NCBI GenBank assembly: GCA_951230915.1
Contig: OX579642.1
Location: 12,028,001 to 12,092,000, forward strand
Reading direction: 5' to 3'
DNA: 64,000 nt
From: Antitrichia curtipendula
Taxonomy: Eukaryota > Streptophyta > Bryopsida > Hypnales > Leucodontaceae
The translations under genes were made by a program, and so were the position numbers. Below the pieces are notes generated by a model. The model had not been told where the DNA came from, searched no databases, and saw only the letters and a program-made list of their open reading frames with translations. Positions within the stretch are counted from its first letter, which is position 1; each line of letters begins with the position of its first letter. Below are positions 11,868 to 26,600 of this stretch, piece after piece.

Positions 11868-12949
11868 GCCTTCTTTGCCTCTAAAAGGCACTTACAACAC
11901 TCAACAATACAATTTTTACTAGCTTTGAATGTTGATGCAATGTTTTTTTTTGGATATGTAAATTTTTTTTAAATAACATACTAAAAAAGTGTATACAATG
12001 ATTTAATAACCAAATTATTTAGCTTGTGATGCAAAATTCAACCAAATTTGAGTATTAAAATTAATAAACAAATGAAAAAACAAAACTTAGCATGTAAAAG
12101 GCTTGGATACCATATGTTTATGCAAGTTATTTCATTTCAAAATAATCTTAGAAACATGATAAAGAATTTTTATTTATTTATCAGAAATGCATTTTTTAAA
12201 TTCCAAAATATATTAATGAAATATTGATACAAATTTTTTATATATTTTGTTTTAATAATTATACTAACATTATTTTGAATACACTTTAATTGCGTGTATT
12301 TGAATATCAATAAATTGCCTCATTGATATAACAATGAAATATGATTGGTATAATTTATAAATCATTAAGTTGATTTACTGTAAAGAAAATAAAAAATTTA
12401 GATGCCAATCTCAAAATATCCATGCTTCATGCTAAAGAGTGTTTATATTTTATAGGGAATAATCTTAAGATTTAATTGTATTTGCAACATCAATCATCTT
12501 CTTTCAAACATTACTATGATTGTGACTATGACTATGATATATATGTGTAGTGTGAAATTTGAATATGAAGTACTCCAACTTTGAATTTAATATTGATATT
12601 GTTTAGTTATCATGTGCTACAAATCAAGAATGCTCTTATAGAGTTTAAATTACTTAGATGTAAAATGATATATGTCAAGGTTATTAACTTATCAAATCTA
12701 CAAAGTATACATTCACCAATAGATTTTTTTATTTATTGTAGTTGAGTTTTTTATTTCTTATATTTTATACTTGACTTAATTTTTTTTAAACTAGGGCTCC
12801 ACCACTCTCTACAATACCAAACTTGATGCACTCCCAAACTTGATGCACTCTTAAAGGTTTTGGGACCCCATTTTTGAGTTGGGAGACTTTGGTGATGGAA
12901 TTTTTTTTAAGGAATTTTTAAATATTGATCGATAATTTGGAAAAAATGA

Positions 12950-15900
12950 GCCAATTCATCAGACACTAGCTACTAGTTCTCTCTATACATTGTTCCAAAC
13001 CATGCATCATGTGGAATTTGAATAGAAATAGGAATTTTGTAAATTTTTAATACTCATTTTTTATAAGTCCAATTGGTTTCTTTCCAAAATATTCTTCCCC
13101 TCATTGGTTGCTCTTGAAATTTGTTTCTCTTTGTAGTAGAAGTGGCTAAATTAATTCAGACCTAAAGGTTGTTACTAATGGATTGAAAAGACACTCAATT
13201 CTCTCAAGGGTTCAAATTTAGTTGTATTGCTTTTAAGTTCCATTATTTCTAGCTTCATTCCAATGATTCCATTGTTTTTATTGCGGCTTTAAACTAAACC
13301 TATGGTTGTAAAGTGGACCTTGTATTTGGCAATATAAAAAATCCAAAGGTCATCCAAAAAATGTACAAGATTATTTTTGCCTTCAAGGTTGTCACTAGAA
13401 TTTTCACAAAAAATTTGGAATTTTTACGATTAATGGAAAATATATAATCACACACATCTTTGACAAATAAATATTAAAAAATTATATTAATAGATATTTG
13501 CAAAATAAAGATTAAAAAATGTTGATAGGCTCATTTTTTTAGGGTTAAAACTCTATAGACTTCACTTGACATAGAAGTCTTGGTCAACTATAAACTTGTT
13601 CAGCTAGAATTTGGAGGTGCATGTTGACCAATAGCCAACATTGAACCCTATATTCATCAATACAACCCCTAAAGATCCAACTCCAATTGGTTGCAAAGTG
13701 GAACTTATATTCCATTCATTTTTATAACTTCTAATGCTTGCCTTATAAATCCTTCAATTTTTTTTATTAGATTCTTTTTAAATTCCAAATTTTATTTGCC
13801 TTTAATCTAGCCTTTAATCCAAAAATTAATAGTGAATCTCCAAGGTGTCCAATCATTCTTTCAAAAACTTTATAATTCCATTTGAAGTTGCAACTAAAAT
13901 GATGGAATAATGAAATGATGGAATTAAAAGCCACAACTAAGATATAGAGTCTACTTTACTACAATGGATTTATAGTAGTAAAATAAAATCTATATTTAGC
14001 AATACAAAAATTGCAAAGGTCACTCAAAAAATTGGCTAAAGTAGTGGTTGTCACTTGAATTTGCATAAAAATTTCCAAGGCTTTAGAAAAAAAAGCAATC
14101 TTGTATAAAAATCTTCACATATAAAACAAACTAGGATTCAAACATATGTTGGAATTTTGGCAAACCACATCTACTATTGAAGAGGGTTTTTTTCAACTTT
14201 AGAAAAATATTTTTAAATATTTACATTCTTTAGTGCTTTATGTTAATCCGAAAACACTTGAATGAAAAAAAGTTGTTTGTCCTTTGAATGATTTAGAAAA
14301 AGCTCAAGGATTGAAATAAATGTATTTTTATCTTATTTTTTTAAGGAATTTACTTAAATTCATTTTCAATGAATGGTGTTGGATATTCTTTCCTAGTAAT
14401 ATTTTTGAATTTCTTGTACAAAAAAATGGCAAATCCATGTAGTGTGTTCAAGTAATTTATGTTTTTTTTTTCTTTAGTTGAATTTTATTTATAGAAATGT
14501 TCTTTTTTGAATTTGATCCATCCAATGAAATGAATATTTTCAAGCGTACTTTCTATTCCAATTCAAAATTTTAGCCAATTCCTAAAACTAATTATTTCTA
14601 AGCAATTTGAACTTTGAACTTATAACCATGAGTTTTGATTTTTAAAATTTTAGAATGACATGGCAAAAAAGATTGCAACATGATGTTCTACATTATAATA
14701 TAAACCTATAAAGAGTTTCTTTAGTTTTTTTGAGCATGTATTGCATTTGATACAAATTGTTTCACTTTTCTTAAAAGTAAATACAAAATATCACATTCAT
14801 GGATAGTTGCAAAATAAAGATTGAAAAAGTGGTTCTAGGCTCGTCTTTGCAAGATTAAAAGTCTAGACTTCATTTGACATAGAAGTCTTAGCAATTAGTA
14901 TGAACTTGTTATGGTAAACTTTAAAGGTGTAATAGGAGGTGGATGTTGACCAATAGTTGACTTTGAACCCTATATTTGTGAACTCAAAAAATCCAAAGAC
15001 CCAGACTTCACATTGCCTCAAAACCATTGTTTTTGTTGTAGCTTCATTCCATCATTTTAGTCATAGCTTCAAATGATACCTATTGGATCACAAAGTGGAC
15101 TCTATATTCATCTATATACAAACCCAAAAGATCACTCCATAAGTTGGCTAAACTAATTTTGATCTAAAGGTCATCATTGAAATGTAGATGTAAAATTAAT
15201 CATTTTGGATAGATTCATTATTTTTAATACATTATTTGCTGAAAAACTTACCTTTAACAAAATAAACACTTTCTATTACCAAACTTTAAAAAAAATTGAC
15301 TTGTTAATATAGATTTCTATGGGTATACATATGTAATGAAATAAATTGAACTTAATTCTATAGATGACCTTTAGATTAAAACTTGGTTTAGCCAATTTTT
15401 GGAGTGACCTTTAGGATTTATGTAGTAAAATATATAAGGTCCACTTCACAAAAATGGAATGCTTTTGAAACTACAACTAAAATTGAAACCATGATTGAGA
15501 TGACAGAATGAAGCCTGGACAAAAATGGTAGAATGAAGCCAAAATCAAAATAATGGAATTTAAAGTTATAAGACTAAAATCAAAGCCTATAGTGTCTTTC
15601 CAATCAAGTGAATTCAAAAGATTTTGAGGAAAACAAAGAAAATCTTTGAAATTCAATTAATTCGTGAAGCAAAGGCCGAATTTTTATTGAAATTTATAAA
15701 AAAATAAATATAAAAGTTTTAAGGTTTTTAAGCCAACTAGTAGAATTCAGATCTTTGAATTTTTGTGTTGACAAATATAGGGTCCAACAACAACAATTGT
15801 CAATACACCTCTTAGGTTCAACATAAATTATAATCATAATTACAAAGACTTCTACATCAAATCATAGATTTCCATGCCTATTGTCACTTTTTCAAACTTC

Positions 15901-16720
15901 ATTTGCAAATACCTATGAATGTCATTATTAGTATTTATTTTTTTAGAGATGTGATTATATGTCTTCTATTAGTCAGAAAATTTTCACATTTTTTGTGAAA
16001 AACTTGAAATTACCTTGAATTTTTGAATAAATAGTAAAATAATTCATATCAAATGCAATTGATGCTCAAAAAATTTGAATTTTTTTCCATAGGTTTATAA
16101 TATAATGTGGAACTTCATGGTATAATTTTTTTATTGTATTATTTTAAAATTTAAAATTTTATAATTATAAATTCAAATTTAAAATTTTATAATTATAAAT
16201 TCAAATTTAAAATTGACATAAAATTCTAGCTTTAAATCAGCATTAGTTTAGCCAATTTTTGGAGTGATCTTCATATTTTTGCAGTGATAAGTATGGAATT
16301 CGCTTTCTAAGCATGGGAGCTATTATAAGTTACAACTGAAAAACAATGGAAGGTAGCCATCATAAAATGGTAGAATGAAGCCAAAATGGAATCAACATAA
16401 TTTTGAAGCTATGACAAAAATAATGAAGTTTTGAAGTCACATGACTAAGTTGAAGCCCAAGAAAGAACTCAATGTCTTTTCAACTAAGGAAGTTGAATAT
16501 TTTTTTGAAAAAACCAATGGAACCATTAGGATTCAATTAATTTGTGAAACAAAAGTCATAAAAACTTGGATTTGAATTTGGATTAAAAAAAATATGAAAG
16601 TTGAAAAGGTTCATTTTGCAACCATAGGGTCCAAATCTTTGGAGGTTCAAAATATAGAGTTCAATGCTCGCTATTGGTCAACATATACTTTCAAAATTGA
16701 GCATAATGAATTTACAATTG
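12950..16720. repeat. Old dispersed repeat family B, several copies in both orientations
   Basis: Recurring phrases mark several diverged copies: AGCCAATTTTTGGAGTGA at about 15,400 and 16,250 (GACCTTTAGG follows in the first only), its reverse-complement form at about 14,020 and 15,130, and ATTCAATTAATT with a Lys/Phe-like A/T context at 15,650 and 16,530. The phrase AAGTTGAAGCCCAAGA at about 16,448 recurs at 52,765. No coding capacity is seen. Copy limits are not resolvable by eye. Confidence 0.6.
16148..16215. repeat. 28-bp tandem repeat, about 2.4 copies
   Basis: A 28-bp unit containing TTTTATAATTATAAATTC is repeated head to tail with period 28. Confidence 0.85.
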
Positions 16721-17000
16721 CTAATATTTTGTTTGTGAAGATGTGATTACTTGGCTTCTATTAGTTGTTAAAAATTCACAATTTTGAAGGGGAAATTTTG
16801 AAGTCACCATGAATTTATAAATAAAAAGTGAAACAAATAATATCAAATGCAAAAAATGTTCAAAAATCTAAAATTCTCTTCATGTGTTTATATTATACTG
16901 GTAGTTTAGAATATCATGGTGCATATTGTTTTATCATGTCATTCTAAAATTAGATGAATATTTTATGGTTGCAAATTAATTTTTCTAAATTATTAGTCAA

Positions 17001-19167
<2,167 letters not shown>

Positions 19168-22100
19168 GTTGTTTGTGGAATTGAAATTTTTAATGTAATT
19201 TAGGGTTTGCTACAAGATGAAAGGAATTGAAGAGGAAGGAATGAAATTTGGAGATTGAGTGTTTCAATGTAGAGAATTGAAAATGATTTTTGTCCAATGG
19301 CTACATGCTATGTGTAAAAAAATTATTCCCTAACTACCCTACCATTAGGCTTGTATAATATTTACATTATCACTAATTACTACCTATATACTATAATATT
19401 AGGTGATTGCAAAAAATACCTATTGATTTGTTGCATTTTGATAAATTGAGCAATAGAAACACTAAAGCTTCTTAAAAAGTGATTAATTGAATTAGATATG
19501 GAGAATTAGTACAACACAAGAAATAATATATATTTCCAAAACTTCATGCCAAAAAGAATTCTCCAAATGTTATGCAAAAAGAGATGTTAGTGGAGAATTT
19601 CACAAAAATAGATGCTTTAATATTTGAATTTTTTAGAAAGAATAAGAAAAATGAAATGACAAAATTATCTTTGCAATAAAACAAGCTACATGTACATTGA
19701 ATACATGTGCAAGTCTAATATTATATGGAGTACAATTCTAGAAAAGCCTCGGGAGAAAAGCTCATTTGTTGGATAATGTAATCCTAATAAATGATCTAAG
19801 GTGCTAATGTTTAGATTCAAATTTTTATATTGTAAAAACACTACATTATACGTAACAAAAAGATGCAAACACACCTGCCTGCAACCATTAGCATCTGACC
19901 TTTTGTTAGAAAAAACCACAAACATTGATGTAGATGAAAAAAAAATGCACCTCCCCCCTCCAATGTTATTGATAAGTAGTAGTCGGAAAAGATGTATACG
20001 TTGATCAAGCCGTTAGAGACGATCTTAGCCATCGAGATTAGATTTTATGATATAGATATGATACATCGAATATAATACTTATTGAATACAATATATGATA
20101 TAGAATATACATAGATTTTTGATATGCAGTATACAAATATGCGTGGATATACAATATATAATATATGAGTATAATATGGATACATGATATGGTGTTGATA
20201 TCCCATATTAATGGCATTCACATTAGCTTCCAAAAAAATAAGGTTAATAGGGGGTACAAAATATATTTCACAAGCACAATTAATTAATTAATTCATTCAT
20301 TCATTCATTCATTCATTCATTCATTCATTCATTTTTGAAGTGAATTAATTAATGAAAGATCAAATTGTTGATACAATGCAATGTGCTCAAAAGACACAAA
20401 CACAATGATCCCTCTCCAAAGTTGACGCATTATACAAAGTTCCATCATGCACTCAGGAGGCATAGCATGCTCAATTTGCACTAATTTTGCATTGAAATTG
20501 CACTATTTGTACTAAAAGCTACATTAGTATATATATTCCTTTTCCACTCAAAAAAAATGAAATGATTTATGTGGACAAATGGAATTACAAATTCACCAAT
20601 ATTGGTGTTAGAATAATCACCTTTTTTCTTTGTCAATGTCAAATTGAAAGATGTATATATTGCATTGAGGGTCAAATCTCAATTATCACATTAAAATAAT
20701 CAAATCTTTCCTTTGTACTAACGGAATCACATTGATAATTCTTAGTAGTGGGACAACTCACACTTTTCTATCTTTACTAGGAATAAAGGCTTAATCATTG
20801 TACTGGAAGAACAAAATTTTCTATAAAATTATCATAGAATTATAACATTATAGTAGTTTAGGCAACTTATCTTTTCCAAAATAGATCTCAATGTGAAACA
20901 TAATCATGATAGGAGTACTTCATTAGGCCCAAATGCCCAATAAATGTATGATTTTTTGTTCTAATTGATAGCTAAAGTATAATTTCACAATGAACCTACA
21001 CAAATTACAAAACAATCAAATCAAACATTTCAAAATCCTCAAAGAATCGTTAATATCAATTAATCTTAGTTGCTCATGTATTAAATGTACCAAGGCTGAG
21101 TGCAAAAATATTTTTCATTTTTCATTTGAATAAGTAGATTCTAAAGATTTTAAGGCTAATTCTATAAGAGTGTTATGAAAATTTTATGTGCTAGGGTTAA
21201 TACATTTTTGATGACCTAGTCTAATTAATACACCTTGGTTTGAATAATCTCATTTTTTAATGCATAAACATGCATATAAAAATTTATAATACATTGAAAT
21301 AAAAAATTTGACATCTACAATTTAATTACATCATAGTTATTTAAATGCCAATAATTATTCAATTATTACTAAATTTTCATTGAACTTTAGCAAATTTTCA
21401 TTGAACTTTAGCAACAATTTATATTTTTTCACACAATAATCAAGTTACTTTATGCTTTGAAATATTAGGACATTTGAATGAGAATATCATTCATGTAAAA
21501 AATAAAAAAGTAAAAAAGTAAGGTCAAACATGCTCATACAAAATATACATTTTTAAAGTATGGTGCATTTTTTAAAGAGCTCTAGAGGGATCCTGCCATA
21601 TATTTCTATTTTTACTACTAGGCACAATCTATACGGGTCATATGTTCATTATTTTTATATAAAATATGCCATGTTCATTAACCAACATTTTAGTATGAAA
21701 AATAGAATTTTAAACTATATGTCAAAAATGGGATCAATGCCAAAATTAGACTTGACTACTTGATTACCTTATAGATTCTTCAATTACATTAATTTGGGTT
21801 GTTTTCATTGTTTTAGGCATCATGTTTGGAAAAAAATCAACAAATTTTGTTAAAATTGAATAATTTTAGGCTCTTGATTTAGTATTAAACTTTTTTACAA
21901 TTTGAATTTCTAAAAAATATTCTTCACTACAAATACTCTATAATTAAAAGTTTTAAGCATGTTTCTCTTCAAACAAAGATTTTAATTGATTGTAATTCAT
22001 AAAGTGACTTTTCAAAATAAACTTCATTAAAAATAATATATCATGCAAAAGTCTTAATACATTGCCCATTGTCTATATTACAAGCAAATTATATCTACAT

Positions 22101-22928
22101 AAGCTATCCATTATAGATAACAAAGGAAACTAATTCAATTGTTTTCTAATCTATTTTGGCTCAATTGAGTCATTGTATTACTACAACAATTATCTAAAAG
22201 CATCAATTTAAGATATAAGGCAATGATGGAACTTGGGTAATGAATGTCTATCATTTCAAAATGTTGTTTTCTACCCTAATATAGACACTTTCAATATCAA
22301 TATGCCATTGTTCATCGTCCAATTTGTGTTTACAAAAATCCAGACCTTTGTGAACTAATTTCAATCAAAGTATCACCTAACAAGAGATCGACATAAATTC
22401 AACGACACTAGCATGTGAGTGTGTGAGCGTGAGCTTGAGAGCGGTGAGCGAGGATTGTGTGAGCCTAGAGCCTAGAAATTTTGAATATGATGTAATTTCT
22501 AATTTTTTTTGTTTAAAAATCGAAAGACTAATGTTTTTCCAACAAAATTCAATGAATTTAGGTGAATTTGACCTATTACCACAAGACCCATGACCATGGG
22601 TTTTAGATCAAAACCTTGTGAAGTTGGTGCTACTGGTTGTTTTGAAATTTATATCATATTCTGAGAGGGTGTTCCAAAGTAGATTGATCAAGTGAAAGTA
22701 CAAATAATATAGAATGAAATCTAAGGATGAGAAGAAGACAAATGTAATGAAAATATCATAGGATGTGAAAAATTGTATACATAATAAAATATCTTATTAT
22801 TGCAAAAGGAAATATACATTAGAATATAAACATAAGATTTTGGTACTCGCATTTTGGGGATTTTGAAGATAATATATTGATACTATGAATCTACTTCATA
22901 TCATGCTAATATCTATCAATTAACTTAC
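19168..22928. other. AT-rich intergenic DNA, no gene
   Basis: No supported coding region. Local features are an (ATTC)n tract near 20,290, an alternating TATA/TATAC-rich stretch at 20,040-20,190 that gives spurious frames, and a 22-bp direct duplication at about 21,370-21,412. Confidence 0.7.
20290..20332. repeat. (ATTC)n microsatellite, about 10 copies
   Basis: Tandem ATTC units, flanked on both sides by TTAATTAAT-type sequence. Confidence 0.95.
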
Positions 22929-25374
22929 TCACTGACATGTCTTGATGATTCCAACAGCAAGAAGCACTTGCTTAACTTCATCCAAGCTAAGGATAGGAGC
23001 GTGGATGAACGTATCTATCTTATAATCTAGTTTGCAGAAATAACGAAAGATGTAATAAAGGTGTTTGCAGTTTATGTACATGCCATGCTTTTCAATGAAG
23101 TCTCCATAATGTAGACAAGTACAAGATGGAAAATTAGAAAGCGTGATGTTATAAACCTTTTGGTTAGGTTCAATCCCAAGCAATCCTATTATAAAAGTTT
23201 AATAATAGCACCGAATCCAAGATATAGAAGGAAGTTCACCCTTGTAATACTTGCAATAACATTTTGTGCACTTTTCCACTAGTTGCGGTGATTTTCAGTA
23301 GGCGCCTTACTGTTTCAACAAACTTGCTTGCCATTCTGAATGGAATTGATTCTTCCAGCATGTTTTGGTCGATGATGAGTCCACAGCACAAACTCCAATA
23401 CTCTAAATGAGGTAAAAAGATGTTGAGGTGACATTGGAATGTTGGACTGCAAGCGAAATTCAGCTTCTTCAAGCTCTATGATTTCGTACAAGTAAGATTG
23501 GTACCTGTAAGAACAGGCCAGACCTCAGGAATCTTAGGTCGGGTAAGAACATGGAAATGCTTAGGTCCCATGATGCATCATGCAATTTGATCTGTACAAA
23601 ACCAAAAATCCTTGGTTTGAACTGATGTGCCCTTATATTCACGCTTTTGTCCTCTATAAGTAGGGATAGTAGTGGGTTTACTTTGTCTAACAATCAATAG
23701 CTTGCATTTTGTCTGTGTGTATTTCTGAATGGCATGACATTGTTTTCTTGACTTGTGTGAAATTCTTGCTATATGCCATTCTGATGTATCGCAATTTGTT
23801 TCTACAACAAATTGACTATAGGGTATAACTATGTCCAACTCCTGAACTCCTGAGTGAAGTTGCACTCTATTAGTAGCTGATCTAAATTGAATCCGGAGAT
23901 GAGAGAAGTTAACCTTGTCGGGGCGATGAGAATCACCTTCGGAACCAATTGGAAGATCTAATTTCTTTTGCTGGATCCAAATACTTCTTCCCTCTTCAAA
24001 TGTGGAATTTGAGTGCACACGTCTCTTACTCCAGGCATCTCAGTGAATGCATCTGCTATTTTTTTCCATCTCTAGATGCCATGGCCCTCTTCAATTTCAA
24101 ATCTCTTTTAGAAGGGCCCTCGCTAAGATAAGCCCTATAATTAGTCATCTGCATGAAAGCTTGAACCCAATCATCACATATGGCAATAAACAAGTCAGAT
24201 CCACGCTTCCCAGAAGCCTGCATCCATTTGTTGTGCATTGTTTCTGCTAGGTTGCATGTTGGAATTTCTGCTAACTCTTCTGCTGTCAAATTCTACATAC
24301 ATATGAAATGAAATTATTATTCAAGACGTTCAAGGGACAGGGTAATAAAGAACACAAACAATGAGAGTGGAAATCATACCGTATCCATGATTGCACCCCA
24401 TTGACGGTATCGAAAGTGCCAAAATGCCAGCCAATCCTTGAGTTCACGAATAGCGGGTTCTGATGCGATTCCAAAAGAATACCACCAAGCTTTGATTTCT
24501 AGATACATCTTGTCCGCCTCAGACATCGATGTTGCATCTTTATACTGCCTACAAAGTCAAATACGTTGCTTCTGGAATTCTTGGGCGATTCATTTCTCCA
24601 TGTGCTTGTGCATGTTTGTTGCCCAATGGAACAAACAAGTCCTTTTGCAGTCTACGACTAGAATAGATGGATCCCTTGATCCATACACAATGCGAACTGC
24701 ATTGAAGTTGGCTTGAGCACTATCGCACATGAATCCCTTGAAGGTTGGATTCGACGCTCCATTTTTTCCCATGACCTTATTCAAACAATGCCAAAAAATG
24801 ATCTGGCCTTCAGTGCCCTCAGTCTGCATATCACATACTGCAATGGTCATGACTTTACAATAAGTCAAATCATAGAAGTGACAAGCAATAGTTGTCCATA
24901 ATTTCACCCTCTTAACATGATCGAACATGACAAAACAATTCTTAAGGTTGCCGCCTGGTTGCATCTGTCGTATAAGATCCATTCCACTTCCAAGTCCATC
25001 TACAAGCATCTTGAACAAATAGACTTTGTCTTGTCCTTGTCCTGGAAATACACTATCATGGATGTACTCTATTTTGGCACGTCCCTTCATGTCAAGAATT
25101 CAATCAATCTCGCCTTCACCCTTATTACTTTGAAAAGAAGATACGATGTTGTGCACATTAGGCGAGTTGAAGAGCTTGAACTTGTCCATGACATTCTCTA
25201 ACGCATCGCCATGAAGCATCTCCTTTGGTTCGGGCCCATCATGAAGGAGGAATGTGTTGAGGAACTCTTTACTTGCTACCATGGTAATCGTGGAAGTTTT
25301 GGATGTTGGAGTCCTACTTAGCCACTTCGTTAGCAATCAATCCAGTAATTGCTTCAAGAGACTCTCGACACTGA
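22929..25374 (-). pseudogene. Mutator-like (MULE) transposase gene, decayed
   Basis: Read on the minus strand from 25374. The core region (about 25,090-24,385) contains MFDHVKRVKLWTT, VMTIAVCDMQTE, GFMCDSAQAN and CLFHW, resembling a DDE-type catalytic core with D in CDMQ and CDSA. A likely intron runs from about 24,381 to 24,294. The next exon has IPTCNLAETMHNKW. Near the end, 23,130-23,060 encodes CTC...CKH, a SWIM zinc finger (CxCxnCxH) typical of Mutator-like transposases. Damage: in-frame TGA at 25102-25100, 24592-24590 and 24559-24557, and frame changes near 25,322 and 24,050-24,000. The order core-then-SWIM fits the MULE family. Family membership is inferred from motifs and recalled resemblance. 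No terminal repeats or target duplication were found. Confidence 0.75.
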
Positions 25375-26204
25375 CTGTTAGCAACTGAATGCGAATGAAC
25401 ACCCAAATGGATGCATGCATGTAACAAATCTCCAGTTCTAAATATATAATAAATTCATGAGTTACATACACTAAGACAAGTAAGAGGTTGTCTACAAACT
25501 TTACAGAGCACGGTAGAGTTGGGAGGAAGAATGTGACCTATGCTAAATGGATGTTTGGTGGTCCCAATCCACTCAGTTTTATTGCTTTTCGAAGCTTGTG
25601 TGCGGTAGTCACATTCTATATTTTCACAAATCATGTGTCCGATACAATGTGACTTTCTGAACTTTAAAAGGAATATTTCAATGTTTGTATTTTTAATTAA
25701 TTAATTATAGTGAAATAAAAAAATCTAAAAATTGACCATTGGTAAAGACATTATGGTGATGAGATTTCATCAAAAGAATGAACTTCAAACCATCTTCTAT
25801 ATTCAAAAGTGTGTGTGCAATGGAACCTCTTTTTTGGCCTATTTGGACAAACGTGGAGGACATAAAATAATGTGTTTTTTGATGCCCCTCATATGGGATA
25901 TGTCCAATTAGTGTAGGAATAGACCACCAATTTTTTTTTCCTAAATCATTAAATTTGGATATTCTTTAGTACAAAAAACAAAAAAACGTTGAAAGTGTGA
26001 CAAATTAGAGAAATTTACTTTTAAATATAAAATTATTTTTGAAATTTTCTGAAAAATAAGTGATACAATTTCAATCAAAACATCTAGAAATAGATTTTTT
26101 GCTTTTGGCATTGGGCTTAAAACTCAAAAGTTATAGCTTAGACAAAAATTGGTTTTGCAAAATGCTACCAAAAACGGCCGGTGTTTCTTGCAATGACCCA
26201 ATAC
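25375..26204. other. AT-rich intergenic DNA, no gene
   Basis: The region may include upstream introns of the minus-strand transposase relic. The phrase TTTCTTGCAATGACCCAATA at about 26,184 matches 11,457, marking another old dispersed repeat. Confidence 0.5.
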
Positions 26205-26600
26205 TTTTTTTTTGGTTTTGGGCGGTTCTTAACTTCGGGCTGTAATCATGGCCTCGTTAATGAGGTATCAATTTTGGGCGGTTTGTGGATGCACTGAATT
26301 TGTAACAGATTAGAATATTTGTTTTTTGTTTTTTGGCGGTTCTTGACTTCCAGTTCTAAAACACAGCCTCATTAACGAGGTGTCAATTTTGGACAGTTTA
26401 AGGACTCACTCAGTTTGTAACAAATTAAAATACTTGTTTTTTTATTTTTGGTGGTTCTTAACTTCCGGTTGTAAAACATGGCCTCGTTAACGAGGTCACA
26501 ATTCTAGGTCGTTTCATATTTCACTTTTTCAATTTCAATTTTTAATTTAAGCATTGCTTGTTTGGGCAATAATTTATGTCTTCATTAAGGAAGTGTCAAT
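26205..26600 (+). repeat. Tandem repeat of about 116 bp, each unit with a palindrome
   Basis: Units begin at about 26,208, 26,320 and 26,437, each with a poly-T start, GGCGGTTCTTAACTTC or a variant, then CCTCGTTAATGAGG, CCTCATTAACGAGG or CCTCGTTAACGAGG. The last is a perfect 14-bp palindrome. A decayed fourth version (CTTCATTAAGGAAG) is at about 26,582. The array ends some 130 bp upstream of the first ATG of the next gene relic. Confidence 0.85.

Noticed and set aside
20045..20233. Tyr/Ile-rich minus-strand frame
   Set aside because: Arises from TATAC/ATATA-rich low-complexity DNA.
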